Under the pieces are notes generated by a model. The model was not told the origin of the DNA, ran no database searches, and saw nothing but the letters and a program-made list of their open reading frames with translations. A DNA stretch of 64,000 bases, taken from positions 22,376,438-22,440,437 of the forward strand of contig CAMZMU010000089.1 of assembly GCA_947311845.1 (NCBI GenBank). Direction: 5' to 3'. Positions within the stretch are counted from its first letter, which is position 1. Each line of letters begins with the position of its first letter. The DNA is from Poa pratensis. Taxonomy: Eukaryota > Streptophyta > Magnoliopsida > Poales > Poaceae. This document shows positions 33,437-45,200 of the stretch, piece by piece. Both the position numbers and the translations under genes were made by a program.

Positions 33437-35658
33437 TCAGCAAGCACCAGGGGCGAAGCCGACGGTCTTCTTGCCGAGGTCGTAGACGACGCCGTAAGTC
33501 TTCTGCTGCGTGTTCCCGAGGATGCCGGTGCTCTCGTCGTCGCCGTTAGAGGCGAACGCGAGGCACACCTGCGCTTGGCTGATCGCGTACAGGATGCCGG
33601 AGGCGTCCACGTCCAGGCACGCGCCGCCCTTGAACACCAGCGATACCGCCGGCAGCGTCGCCTCGCTGACCCCCGTGAAGTCGTAGCAGGTGTCCAGGAT
33701 GGAGTAGGCCGGTGCCTTCTTGAACCCGTGCGCCGCCATGGCGGCTGTGAATGCCGACGAGAGCGCGTTGTAGGCGGTATCCGGGAGCCGCGTGATCACC
33801 GTGCCGGAGTCCACCAGCGTGCCGGCCGTGGAGAAGATGGACTCCGGGATAGACAGCTGCTTCCCGCCCACGCGGATGCCCGTCAGGCCCACGTAGTAGA
33901 ACGTCGGCCCGTTGTCGGTCAGCATCGGCGTCACCCTAGCGTTGGCCGGCGACGCGCCGGGGCCGAAGTCCAGGTACCCCGTCATCCCGGAGGAAGACGC
34001 CGGGAGGCAGTACGCGAACGCGCCGCGGTACCTATACTGCGACTGAACCGTCAGCGACGTCTTCCCGCGGCCGAGCCCCATCAGCCCCGCCGTCTTGCCG
34101 AACAGGCCCTCGTTCTTCTCACCGCACCCGAACCGGAACCCCTTGATGGCGTCGTGGGCGATGGTGAGGGTGTCCTGGGCGAAGAATCCGACGGTATAGG
34201 AGCCGTCGCCGTACTGGACGGCGTAGAGGCAGTGCCCGCCGGTGCAGCCGCTTTCGTCCAGTTCGTCGCAGGCGGAGTCGGAGCAGGAGACGTTGGCGTA
34301 GGTGGACGACTTGGCCGGGTCGAAGAGCGGCTGCGCCTGCTTGTAGCACTTGCCCACGCAGGGGCGGCACTGCACCCACGTCGTGTCGCTGCCGGTGTCG
34401 AACACCACCGTGTACGGCGACGCCGGCGTGCCGAGCCCGACGGTCACCACGTAGTTGCCCGTTTCCAGCGCGCGCCCCGATGACACCGGAAGCGACGGGG
34501 TGGAGGAGGACGTCGAGTACCCCGGATGCATTCTGGCGGGGATCTTCTTCGGGCCTGGCTGGACCGGCGCGGCGCGCTTCTTCAGTTTGCTGGTCGTCGC
34601 GGACACACGGCGCTGGATCGACTTGACGCGGTTCTGGTCGGCGGCGAGGATCTCCGCGTGGGACGGCGGCTTCCCGTGCGCGTCGGCCAGAGGCGAGCAT
34701 GGACCGTGCTGGTGGACGATCTTCATCCTCGCTGCTGACGTCGCGGCGCCAGGTATGTGCTCTGAATTTTGAGGGACATGTTCGGCTCGGAATCAGAAAA
34801 TTCAGAATTTTAAATTCAGGATGCTAGTTAAGCTCATCTAGTAAAATGATTTATTGAATTACAGTTGTAATCGAGAAAAGCGAACCATCCTTGTCAGGCA
34901 TGTCAGGAAACTTGTAGCCAGTGGTCGTTTGTAGTCAGCCTGTCACTCTAGCTGCTTGGTCATGTTCGACCAGACAAAGAACTGGTAAAAAACAAAACAG
35001 GTATGTTTGTTCACTTCAGCTGGTCTGGGGTAAACAGTTTTCATATGCATTAGTACTTCCTTATACCAACTTTAAGTTGTAAACCATGTAAAAATACTTC
35101 AAGCTGTAAACGACTTAATTTCCTGAAGATGCACCTTGACATCCAGTTTTTACCAGCTGCAAGAATTCTGCACATGCTTCCGAGAAATTTTACTTTCAAG
35201 AATGTTCTCATACTTCGTGAGTTTGTTGTTCAGCAGTTCTTTAAATCCGGATCGTTTGGAGAAAATCGTCGCAATTATATATCTACCGAAAGTCAAAGAA
35301 ATTAAAACATAAGTGGCAAAACCGAGATGGAGATTCATGGAATGAAAGAAAGAACAAAAACTATCCAAGCATGACCGGCTGCAGCTAGCTACTAGCAGTC
35401 AACAACCGACAGAAGAAAAACAACCAGCTAGCTACATGATCGATGATCACGAGCTCGATCGACCGGGAATTAACCTTGTGGAGTGGCGCAAGACATGCCG
35501 GGGAACAAGGCATCAACGCTGAGCAGCACACGATCATCCTCCGAGCTCCCCGCAGCACGAGCAGCCCCGAATCGGAATGCCGCGAGGACGGAGGCGGCAG
35601 CAAGCAGGTGAAGGAGGCCATGGCCATGGCCGCGGCAGCGGGAAGCAGCAGTGGCCAT
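33437..35658 (-). CDS. Nepenthesin-type aspartic protease (A1 family), two exons
   Basis: Exon 1 (35658-35475) and exon 2 (34761-33437) are joined across a 713-bp GT-AG intron in phase 1, giving about 502 residues. Exon 1 encodes the signal peptide (hydrophobic LLHLLAAASVLAAF), followed by a propeptide with HQHGPCSPL. Both catalytic Asp residues are present: VFDTGSDTTWVQC in the N-lobe and LVDSGTVITRL in the C-lobe. The flap YGDGSYTVGFF and the extra cysteines of the nepenthesin insert are also visible. Such enzymes are secreted or vacuolar/apoplastic and act in protein turnover, stress or development; the substrate here is unknown. The start at 35658 is chosen because it directly precedes the signal peptide and lies 80 bp below a TATA box. 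The frame is fully intact to the terminal GAC. Confidence 0.93.
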
Positions 35659-35737
35659 GGCAGGACCGCACAAGTGGCCCTCAGGTAGTGGGCCGGTGAG
35701 TGCAGGGAACACAAACTATCACACAGCTCTTATCCGG

Positions 35738-35747
35738 TCTTATATAT
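35738..35747 (-). promoter_or_regulatory. TATA box of the aspartic protease
   Basis: TATATATAAG on the minus strand, 80-90 bp upstream of the start codon at 35658. It predicts a leader of about 50-60 nt. Confidence 0.7.
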
Positions 35748-35889
35748 AGTCCGGGGATAATAAGATAAGAGCCGTGCGCACTGGCTGTTGCTTGGTTTTG
35801 CCTACCACACTACTACCCTTGTGGGCTACCTGGCAATTGGCAATGTGCAAGCCGCCAAGCCGTATACATCTAAGAGGAAACCCACCTAA

Positions 35890-37645
35890 GCTAAATAATT
35901 TTCTATGAGATCTATTGAGTTTTGGAGGATCATTGAGCAAGGATATCAAGTCGTGGATGAGTCCAACAAGACAAGAAGAGAAATAGTTGATTGTCAACTA
36001 AATGCCACCGCTCTTGACTTAATCCGAGATGCCGTAGGAGAGGATGATATGTCTCACATCGAGCATTGCACCACCGCCAAAGAAGCTTGGGCTTGTCTTG
36101 TTGAGGTGTTCGTTGGAAATGAAAGCATGAAGAGAAACCAGTTTGAGGAAATGAGCAACAAGGCCGAAGGGTTCTTCATGGAAGATGGAGAAGACCATGA
36201 GCAAATGTATCGAAGACTCAAGTCCCATGCCAATGCCTATAAAGCTCTTGGTGGGACTCATGTGAATGATGATTGGATCAAGAGGAAGTAAGTGAATGCT
36301 CTTTTGCCCTTTGAACTGGCCGACTTGAAGAATCTCCAAGGAAGGCACAACTATCCACAATTGACCTCCAATGAAGTCATGTAAGAGATGCAATCTTTCA
36401 AAGTCCAAGCCAAAATTGCACAAGACTCTCGTGCCCAAGCTATTGGAATGCAACAAGGAGCGTCGCTTGCTTTGAAGGCCAAGGTGGTTGAACACAATGA
36501 AGATCAAGATTGTGAAGATGTGTCCTCCATGGACCCCGAAGAACTCAAGATTGCTCATAGGGACTATGTGGCTCTTGCGGCAAGGACCTTTTGGAAGAAT
36601 CCATCCAAAGCTAAAGCTCAAGTGGAGCAAAAGTTCAAATCTAGTGGTTACAAGGAGGGCAACCCAAAAATGAAGACTTGCTTCAATTGCCAAGATAGAT
36701 ATCACTATGTTGCCGAGTGTCCCTATGAGAACCGTGAAGAACATGGAGGAAGGCTTGTTCTCAAGAATGCCTCAAAGTCCCCTAGCAAGAAACCTTTCTT
36801 CAAGAAGAACCTTCCCAACAAGAAGCCTCCTTCAAGAATGGTATTGGTGACACGAGAGGAGTACATGTCCGGGGGTGAGAGCGATGAAGAGGAAACCACA
36901 AGTGAAGTTGCCGCTATTGCTATTACTTCATCAACACCATCATCCCTATTCGAATCTCCCAATGAGAATGTCCCAATCCAATCCGCCAAGTGTCTCATGG
37001 CCAAGGCCACCGAGATATCATCTTCTTCCCCTCCAAGACTACAAATGAAATGGATGATCTTATGAGTCTTAGAATAAAGGAAGAAAATGTTGCTTTGGAT
37101 CGTTTCATGACTAACTTGCAAGGTGAAGCCAAGACATGCTTTGAAGCTCTCATGAGCGACTATGGGCGGATTCAAGAGGAGCTTGATGAGAATGAGAGAC
37201 TTGAAAGAGAGTATGCTAATGATATTGCTTCTCTCACCGTGGCTCTTGAGGAAGAGCATGAGCTTCGTATTTCTCTTGAAGAGAAACTTGAAAATCTTGA
37301 CGAGTCCCAAAATGCAATCTTTTCTCAAATCATTAAAGAACGTGACCATGCAATTGCAAAATATAAGCTTTACAAGAAAGAAAAGGTTGAATTTGGTGTT
37401 GGTCATGATAGACTAACCGAGGAACTAGAGGAGGTCACCAAGGCTCACAAGGCCTTGGAGAGTGAACACTCTATTCTCACCAAGTCTTTTGAACAACTTC
37501 AAATTCAATCATCTAAAACTAATGTTCCTAGTTCCTCTATTTCTTCTTGTGATCATGCAAATGTCATTGAGAAAAATGCTAGGTTGAAGTTCGAACTTGC
37601 CAAGGCCTCTATTTCCCAAAGCAAGCCTCTTGATGATCTTTTGCA
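35890..37645 (+). pseudogene. Copia (SIRE/Opie-like) gag relic
   Basis: The first part (35905-36291) has the UBN2-type gag domain with the TAKEAWACL motif. The next part (36388-37065) carries a CCHC zinc knuckle, C-FN-C-QDRY-H-YVAE-C, and basic linker. The last part (36990-37645) is a long coiled coil ending with the CDHAN-x-IEKNARLK block typical of the SIRE/Opie lineage. In-frame stops at 36289 and 36382 and a frameshift near 37030 show it is dead. No LTR, protease, integrase or RT is present; the gag is cut off where CACTA-derived sequence begins. It packaged retrotransposon RNA in the original element. Confidence 0.85.
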
Positions 37646-38066
37646 AATGCATTTTTCTCATGATTTTTTTGACATATTAAACGCATTTTTTCGACGTCGT
37701 ATGCAAAAGTTATGGTCGTGTCAATATTTTTTTTCGTTTTTTGCAAAAAGGTCAAATTTCATATTTCAAAATTTCTATACCAACTAGACACTAAAACCTA
37801 AGTACATGTCAAAGGATTTTATTTTTTGAATTTCTTATCATTTTCTTTTTTGTTTGCAAAACTGAAAAGGCGATCCCTCCACAGAAAGGGACATTTCTGT
37901 GGCGCACGGACCCCATGCGCCACAGAAAGGGACTTTCGTGCGCCACAGAATTTCGAAATTCTGTGGCGCATGCAAAACTATGCGCCACAGAAATATTTTC
38001 GGTGGCGCACGGCTATTTGGTGCGCCACAGAATCCATTTCTGTCTATAGCTAGTTTCCTAGTAGTG
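37646..38066. mobile_element. CACTA transposon, one terminus only
   Basis: The end CTAGTTTCCTAGTAGTG at 38050-38066 is the complement of a CACTACTAGGAAA terminus. Subterminal repeats of TGCGCCACAGAAA, in both orientations, lie at 37890-38035 as in grass CACTA elements. The opposite terminus is missing: the left junction falls inside the Copia gag at about 37645. It is either a truncated element or a rearranged insertion. Confidence 0.85.
37939..37970. repeat. Perfect 32-bp palindrome in CACTA subterminal region
   Basis: Two head-to-head copies of the TGCGCCACAGAATTTC subterminal motif meet at TTCGAA with no spacer. Such motifs are expected binding sites for the CACTA transposase. Confidence 0.95.
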
Positions 38067-39958
38067 CGTGCACTCTGACCAAATTTCTTGACTGGTTGCA
38101 TTGCAGAAATGGACTGAAAAAAAGATGCCCTTTCAGGAATGGAGCTCGCGCGACCCTGCGACCGAGCCCCACCGCCCCGCGACGGCGCCGGCCACTTCGG
38201 GCCTCGCCGTCCACAAACACCACTGTTGTTGCCGCCCACCTGCGCCGCCCGCCGCCGCCACCGGCCCGTATCCCCGATGGGTTTGTCCCCCAAGTAATTA
38301 ATCCCGGATCCCTCACCCTGTCTGTAGATCTGGATCGGACCTCATCGTCTCCGCCGCGGCCGGCTCGGTCGGCGACTCAGAGGTGGTCCCGGAGACGCCC
38401 TCTGAGCTGCTGCGACCTGGGAACCAGCTGGTGCCAACTGGGCATGCCGTCGCTGCTGACCATTTCAAATCGGGAAGAGGATGGGCTGGGCGGAACAACG
38501 CCATTACTACGCCTGCGGCACCTGCAGCTCCTTCGTCTTCAATGCAGCAGAGAGCTGGGCTCGAGGAGGTGGGGCAAGGACGATGGGAGGTCGTGCAGTC
38601 CCGTCACCCGCGCCGCACGGCTTTCCCTCCGCCGCGGCCAGCCCTCAATGCTGCATGTCACCCTCCGCCACCTGCTTGGCTTTATGGCCGCTACTTCCAC
38701 TGCCTCTACAAAGGACGACCAAGGCACTGAGCTTCCGAGTGCAGAGACCCCGTCAAGTGCCGCCGTTGCTTCAGATCAGGCCACCGCTCCCGCTTCTGTG
38801 CGTCCCCGCTCGAGCCGCCTCTCAGCCCCGACACTGCAACGCCAGGTCCCCGTGCGTGGCGCCTAGCTGCTCGGCTTCCTCCACCTCCACCGCCACCCGC
38901 CGAGCCTCCTCGTCAAGCCCCTACTGCTCATCCTCGCTCGCCTCCCGCCGCTGCTCCGCGTGTTGCTCCGGCTGACGCTCCGCCGGCTGCCATGGCAAGT
39001 GGTGTTGGAGCGGGCAGGCCCGACGAGGATTTCGTGCTCATCCACTCCACGGTGGAGATGGGGGCCGAGGTCACTGCTCTGCTCACCTGCGCCGCCTACG
39101 CATGGTTCGACCGCCCGCCGGCGCGTGACGAGATGGAGGCCCTGCACAGGGTGCTGGAGGCAACGTTCGGCGCCATGCCGGATGACATCACCATCACGGA
39201 GCACTACCCCAAGCCCTTCTTTGTGCGGTTCACCCACCCGCACCACCGCGACGAGGCCGTGGGTCGCCACGACTTCCCGTTTGGCACGCTGCGGGTGCAG
39301 GTGCGGCCATGGAGGCTCGAGGACAATGTCGAGCAGATCAACCTCAAGCATCATGTGCGACTCTGCATGGAGAACGTTCCCCTCTACGCTTGGAACGATT
39401 TGGTGGCACAGCAGGCTATCGGGAGGGCGTGCTCGCTGGACTACATCGAGCCAAGGTGCAAGACCAAGGAGTTCACGAAGGCAATCTGCCTCTGGGCTTG
39501 GACGGGAATCCATCCTTCGTCCAGCGCGTCCGCTTCGGGCGTGCGGGAGCGAGGACACCGCGGGCTGCAGCGCAGTTGCATCATACACCTCGACATCGAC
39601 GAGGACCAGACCGGCCCGGATGACGCGTCGTCGCCGCCTCCTACAAGGTTCACTAGGCGCTTCGGGTACCTCGACGGCGACCGCTCCGTCAGGGACAGGA
39701 CGGAGCATATCAATGATGGTGGCAACGTGCGGCGTGATCGGGGCCATGACAGGGACGAAGACGAGGACTGTTACAGGCGCGGCCGCAACAGCTCCAGAGG
39801 CTGGGGAGAAGCCATCCGCCGCAGCCTCTCTCGCACTGGCCGTAGTCGCGACGGCGATCGAGCGCGGGAGAGGGAGCGTGAACGCTAGGGCAACAAGGGA
39901 GGCAACAGAGATGGTGGGCGACAGCGCGCGCCCGCCTTGCTGCGTCCCCGTGGAAGAC
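38067..39958 (+). pseudogene. Grass CCHC/DUF4283-like ORF1-type gene, disrupted
   Basis: The open frame running into ATG 38992 actually extends upstream to a TGA at 38728-38730 and includes a zinc knuckle C-RR-C-FRSG-H-RSRF-C followed by a Pro/Ala-rich linker. From 38992 to TAG 39886-39888 it encodes 298 residues with a DUF4283-like alpha/beta domain (EDFVLIHSTVEM..., FVRFTHPHHRDEAV, LRVQVRPWRLED) and an Arg/Asp/Glu-rich tail. Just before the TGA a further half-knuckle (CLYKGRPRH) is readable, so the stop has replaced an internal codon. The architecture resembles ORF1-type nucleic-acid-binding proteins of plant retroelements. It is cut downstream by Ty3 element A at 39959. 38067-38700 is GC-rich, with no clear single frame. 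Confidence 0.5.
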
Positions 39959-40436
39959 TGACGTGGGCCTACCTATCGGGTGCCCCACCATGAAGATACC
40001 TGGTGCATGTAAGGAGTAGGGCCCAGCAGGTGGCCTACTGGGAGACAACACTCGAGGCCCACGAAGGGGGCCCAAAGAAGATGGGGTACGCCCCAAGGCG
40101 GGTGAAGCTTATGTCGGTAGGGACTTACCTTACCTGTAAACCTAATCGGTTGCGAACTCCCGAGACCCAGCCTCCAATATAAAGGCTGGGAGGGCCGCCG
40201 ATCTAGGGGGATGATTTATTGGACCACCAGAACCCTAGCGAGATGTGATCGCCATTATAACACCTCCATAATATCAATCTCAGACAAGCAGGAAGTAGGG
40301 TGTTATCCTTCGGGAGTCTGAACCTAGGTAAATCGCCTTGCTTGTCAGCCGTGGTAACTACCAGCACTTCATCTCTCTCCCTCTCAATCAACCTGGGGTA
40401 CTCGACCCTGGGACTTGCCGTGACCACCCCACGTCA
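39959..40436 (+). repeat. 5' LTR of element A (478 bp)
   Basis: Starts TGACGTGGG and ends CCCACGTCA, a perfect 9-bp inverted repeat. AATATAAAGG at about 40176 is a likely promoter TATA box. Confidence 0.9.
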
Positions 40437-40438
40437 AC

Positions 40439-40456
40439 TGGCGCCGTCTGTGGGAA
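40439..40456 (+). promoter_or_regulatory. Primer-binding site of element A
   Basis: TGGCGCCGTCTGTGGGAA lies 2 bp after the LTR, and the same 18-mer is present in element B. Its TGG start is complementary to a tRNA CCA end. Confidence 0.85.
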
Positions 40457-40613
40457 AGAAGAGTGCTGGAATCGTGGTTGCACCGGCTCCATCCGCGATG
40501 ACAATCGACACGCCTACAATCAAGCAGCCGATCCACTTCGGCTCCTTTGAATTCGACCCCCACCCGCCGGCCCACCGATTGGTATACGCCGATCTCTACA
40601 GAGCCACAGAGGT

Positions 40614-43050
40614 ATGTGCCTTACTTTTGGTAGCATGCAATTCCATGTGAATAAGTGGGGGACGCTTCGACTCTCCAACCTCGCGCCCTCGCCGGCCTCG
40701 GGACTCGCATCTTCGTCGACTGCGGAGATCGCATCTGCTTCGACTACTTCGACTACTTCGACGGCGCCTTCGTCGACTACGGAGATCGCGCCTGTGTCGA
40801 CTACCTCACACGCATCTTCGTCGCCTGCGGAGATCGCATCTGCTTCGACTACTTCGACCGCGCCTTCGTCGACTACGGAGATCGCGCCTGTGTCGACTAC
40901 CTCACACGCATCTTCGTCGCCTACGGAGATCACATCTGCTTCGACTACTTCGACCGCGCCTTCGTCGACTACGGAGATCGCGCCTGTGTCGACTACATCA
41001 CCCGCATCTTCGTCGCCTATGGAGATCGCATCTGCTTCGACTACTTCAACCGCGCCTTCGTCGACTACGGAGATCAAGCCTGCTCCGGCTACATCACCCG
41101 TGCCTTCGTCGACTTCGGAGATCACGCCTGCGTCGACTATCTCACCACCCACGTCGTCGTCGACTGCGGAGATTGCATCTGCATCAACTACATCACCTTC
41201 GTCGCCCGCGTCTCCATCGACTCCGGCGTCCGCATCACCATCGACCACCGCGTCTGGCAAAACCCAGCCGGAGGAATTCTGCACCGACTGCGGCATCTAT
41301 CATGTCGCCTCCATCTTCGGCTCTGAGGACAGCTCCGACGACGAGAGCAGTAGCAGCAATGCGTACCCGACCGCGCAGTCTTACCCTGTCCAGGTTTTCA
41401 TGGTGGGTGCAACCCCAAACAGAGACAACAGAGACCCCGGAGGCAGCGCCCGCCGCGAGGAACCTGTATATCCGATGGAAGTCACAATGCCGGACAAAGT
41501 CACAACCCTGGTGATCACCAGGGAGATGGGAATCCAAGCCCTGAAGCACGTCCATGACTGCACCTTTCCTCCTCTGGAGGCGTCCTGAGAGGAGATGATG
41601 ACATACCAATACCTGGTGTGGAAGGAGAACGAGAAGTTGCTACAAGAAAAAGCTGAACTAGCCAGACGCAAAGAACTCACCGACGAGTCGAGCGCCCGAC
41701 GAGCAGCCTATTCCTTCTCATCCTCAGGACATGCAGTAACGCAAGACAACAGGCGCTATCGATCGCGCGTTCGCCTGATGACAGACGCAGAGCGAGCAGG
41801 GAGCACCCGCAACCTGGAGTCATCCTTCGTGACGGAAGACGCAAACGGGATACCTATCCCCAAGACAACCGCTGGAGCTCTCCTATTAATAGGCACGTAC
41901 TTTGAGGGCAACAAAACCTCTGGAGGGCGACCCTCGCGCAGCCCTGCACAGGCAGCAAATCAGAGCGCTTCACCTGGCGGAAGAGGCGTTGATCACAGAG
42001 AACCCACCTGCCCGAGCACGCGAAGATCGAGACCGACGCGACCGAGAACGCGCAACACGTGAAGACCGACCTGTTCAACATTTGCAGGATGGGGAGGACA
42101 GGCGCAACGTCATCACACAGCGGCAGGTTGACCGCAGCCGCTCCAAGCGACCCGTCACCACCCCGGGTCAATAACTTTACTCAGAAGGTGACAGCGAGCC
42201 CTGCGGCGTTCCCTGCTTCAGCCTCCGCATCCGCGACTGCAGGATGCCTCGAGGCTTCAAGCTCACAGCCGAGACCGTCAAGTTCGACGGCACACAGGAC
42301 CCGAAGTTCTGGCTGGATGATTACCTTATAGCAGTCAACTGTCAAGGGGGAACCACAACAACAGCGATGCAATACGTAAAGCTCATGCTCCTGGGTTCCG
42401 CACGTACTTGGCTGCAGAACTTACCTCGTAACTCCTTCGACTCTTGGGACCAATTTGAGGAGGCCTTCATCAGAAACTTCCTTGGAACATACTCAAGACC
42501 CGCGATGTTCGCGGAACTGCAAGCCTGCAAACAGCGAAAGGACGAGACACTGCGCTCATACATCCATCGCTGGACCCTCATGCGCAACTCCTGGGAGTCG
42601 TTTCAGAAGATAGAGCAATGGACGCCTTCGTTCGCGGTGTCATCTGACACGACCTTCGAGAGGCCTGTGCTGCCTTCAGCCAACTTTCATAGTCGAACTC
42701 ATGAAGATCGCCAACCAATGGGCGGACGGAGAGGACTCTGTGCGCAACGAGCCCCCTCACTCGCCAAAGGACGAAGGCGGTCCAAGCAGCTGGAGAGACA
42801 GCCGCGGCAACGACCGACGCCGCGAGCGAAAGCCCCGTTACGAGGACGGCGAGGCAGTCGAACTAGTAGCGGCCGGGTTTGCCGACCCCCGTGAGGACAG
42901 AAGCCGCGACAACAGTCGCCCGAACAGTCGAGGCCGTGACGACTACCGCGGCGACGGAAACCAGAGGCGCGAATGGCGGCGACGGACCCGCGACAACCCG
43001 TGACCAGACCTTACACCTGAAGAAGAACTCGAGCAACCATGCAAGTTCCA
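40614..43050 (+). pseudogene. Element A gag region, broken, with Ser/Thr minisatellite
   Basis: 40614-41588 encodes a Ser/Thr/Ala/Pro-rich stretch built from a 96-bp (32-residue) tandem repeat at about 40720-41130. 41595-42062 continues with a gag linker including TEDANGIPIPKT, shared with element B. 42244-42650 carries the retrotransposon gag core (FWLDDYLIAV, AMQYVKLMLLGSARTWL). A basic Arg/Asp-rich tail follows in shifting frames to about 43010. The pieces lie in different frames with stops between, so no full gag can be made. Confidence 0.8.
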
Positions 43051-43051
43051 C

Positions 43052-44422
43052 ATGTTCAGAAGCGAAGAAACCGGCAAGCTAATCTCCAGCCACCTGCTGA
43101 AAGACTGCCGGAAGATGCATCGTATGCACGGAGCGTTCACCAGGATCTTGACTACGGTTCCTCCTGCACCTCAACCAACCGGGCAGTTAGCTATTCAGCC
43201 ACCACCGGCCGCAACACCTCAACCCGCGCTTATGGCAGGAGCAATCCAGCACCAGCCGCGGCAGGAAGCACCTCCTGCAGCAGGGGATCAGTACCCTCAA
43301 GCCCGCGGGCAGATGAACATGATCCAGAAGGGACGCCCGTCAAACCGGTGCCAGAAACTGGTCACTCGACAAGTATATCAGGCCGTGACATGCCCACCGG
43401 GCGTACCACAGTACCTCAAGGGGTCGAAGACCAACATCATATTCTCTCGAGAGGACCACCCACCACAGGTACCGTGCCCAGGCCATGCCGCGCTGGTACT
43501 CGAAGCACAGATAGGAGGATATGACATGACCAAGGTCTTCATGGACGGCGACAGTGGCATCAACATCATTTTCGAGTGGGGACTCGACATGGTGGGCCTG
43601 TTGAGGAAATCATCCCGTGGAGGACATACACATCTGCTGGTGGCAGTCGACAAGTTTACAAAGTGGATCGAGGCCGTTCCCATAACAAGATCGACTGCCT
43701 CAATGGTGGTCAACTTCATCAGATTTATCATCTTCAGGTTTGGGATTCCCCACAGTATCATCACCGACAACGGCACAAACTTCACAGCCGAAGAGTTCAA
43801 AGATTTTTGCAAAGATCAGGGCATCAAACTCAACTACGCCTCAGTTGCACATCCTCAATCCAACGGACAAGTTGAGAAAGCAAACGGCCTAGTCTGTAGT
43901 GGCCTCAAAAAGCGACTGCTGGTGCCACTCAAGCGCGCCGCGGGTGCCTGGGTGGAGGAGCTACCCTCAGTCCTATGGAGCCTAAGGACCACGCCAAACA
44001 GATCAACCCAATACACTCCATTCTTCATGGTCTACGGTGCCGACGCATTCATGCCATACGACCTGCGATTCGACGCACCTCGCGTGGTCGCCTACGACGA
44101 GTCAGACGCAGACGAAGCACTCGAAAACGGCGTCTACAAGCTTGATGAAGCACGGGACATCGCACTCTCCCGCACAGCTGTATACCAACAGAGTCTCCGC
44201 AACTACCATGGCCGTCCACTGCACACAAGATCCTTTGTCCCCGACGACCTGGTGCTGCGGCTCAAGCAGAAGAAGGTGCACAAGCTCGCCTCCCCATGGG
44301 AGGGACCCTTCATCATAACGGAGGCCATCGACGGCGGCGCCTACCGCCTAAAGCACGCGAAGACGGGAGAGCTCTCCCACAACCCGTGGAACGTTGCGCA
44401 CATGCGCCATTTCTACGCATAG
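43052..44422 (+). CDS. Protease-integrase fusion frame of element A (RT and RNase H deleted)
   Basis: A continuous 456-codon frame begins in the gag-protease linker (GQMNMIQKGRPSNR), reaches the retropepsin active-site region (VFMDGDSGINIIF, Asp codon near 43543) and passes directly at about 43575 into the integrase core (WGLDMVG). By comparison with element B about 2.9 kb is missing: the rest of protease, RT, both RNase H domains and the integrase zinc finger. The integrase core retains Asp in WGLDM, DNGTNF and the Glu of NGQVEKANG, and the C-terminal LASPWEGPF module, ending at TAG 44420-44422. The frame is intact across the junction. Whether a product is made is unknown; it could not replicate by itself. 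Confidence 0.85.
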   Translation: MFRSEETGKLISSHLLKDCRKMHRMHGAFTRILTTVPPAPQPTGQLAIQPPPAATPQPALMAGAIQHQPRQEAPPAAGDQYPQARGQMNMIQKGRPSNRCQKLVTRQVYQAVTCPPGVPQYLKGSKTNIIFSREDHPPQVPCPGHAALVLEAQIGGYDMTKVFMDGDSGINIIFEWGLDMVGLLRKSSRGGHTHLLVAVDKFTKWIEAVPITRSTASMVVNFIRFIIFRFGIPHSIITDNGTNFTAEEFKDFCKDQGIKLNYASVAHPQSNGQVEKANGLVCSGLKKRLLVPLKRAAGAWVEELPSVLWSLRTTPNRSTQYTPFFMVYGADAFMPYDLRFDAPRVVAYDESDADEALENGVYKLDEARDIALSRTAVYQQSLRNYHGRPLHTRSFVPDDLVLRLKQKKVHKLASPWEGPFIITEAIDGGAYRLKHAKTGELSHNPWNVAHMRHFYA

Positions 44423-45200
44423 CATACACATCCATGTAATTGTGCTTAAACGCCAACAAGCAACAGGTTTCGGATGCGCTCTTTTCCTTACAGGGTACCT
44501 AAGGGGACTGAAAGGTTTTTAATGAGGCGACTTGCTAGCTTAATAATACAATGATTGGGACAACAATGCTCTCCTTTTACTTTTTCAGTCGAAAAAGCAA
44601 CAACGACCTAGGCCACACTCGAACACTCGGAGGCTGCGCCACACTGGTTCGAGTCACAAACAACGACCTAGGCCGCACTCGAACACTCGGGGGCTGTGCC
44701 ACACAGGTTCGAGTCACAAACAACGACCTAGGCCGCACTCGAACACTCAGGGGCTGCGCCAGACAGGTTCAAGTGAAAAACAACAACCTAGGCAGCACTC
44801 GAACACTCGGGGGCTGCGCCACACAGGTTCAAGTCGAAAACAACGACCTAGGCTGCACTCGAACACTCGAGGGCTGCGCCGCATAGGTTACTATGTCTTC
44901 GTACAAAGGAAAACAACGACCTAGGCCGCACTCGAACACTCGGGGCTGCGCCGCACAGGTTACTACGTCTTCGTACAAAGGGAAACCTTGGCCACACCCG
45001 AATGCCCGGGGGCTGCGCCGCACAGGTCACATTACTCAGGGCATGTCAATCGCACCCGAACGATCGGGGGCAGCGTCCAAGCAGTCAAAACAAACTATTG
45101 TCTTCGACAAACAAAGCACAATTATATACTCGGGGCTTACCCCATGGACATACATCATTCATATACAACTTAGCTCAACGAGCATACAAATTTTCGTCTC
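44423..45200. repeat. Element A spacer with ~60-bp minisatellite
   Basis: After the integrase stop comes the GGTACCTAAGGGGACTG block also present in element B. From about 44590 to 45040 at least seven imperfect units of about 60 bp follow, each containing CAACGACCTAGGCCGCACTC, ACTCGGGGGCTG and CACAGGTT. The shared CTCGGGGGCT core is the polypurine-tract sequence of the family. Confidence 0.85.

Noticed and set aside
33575..34483. 302-codon plus-strand frame
   Set aside because: Shadow of the aspartic protease on the opposite strand; Arg/Gly-rich without a domain.
35802..35815. CACTACTACCC as the missing left end of the CACTA element
   Set aside because: It does not match the CACTACTAGGAAA terminus, and Copia gag sequence lies between.
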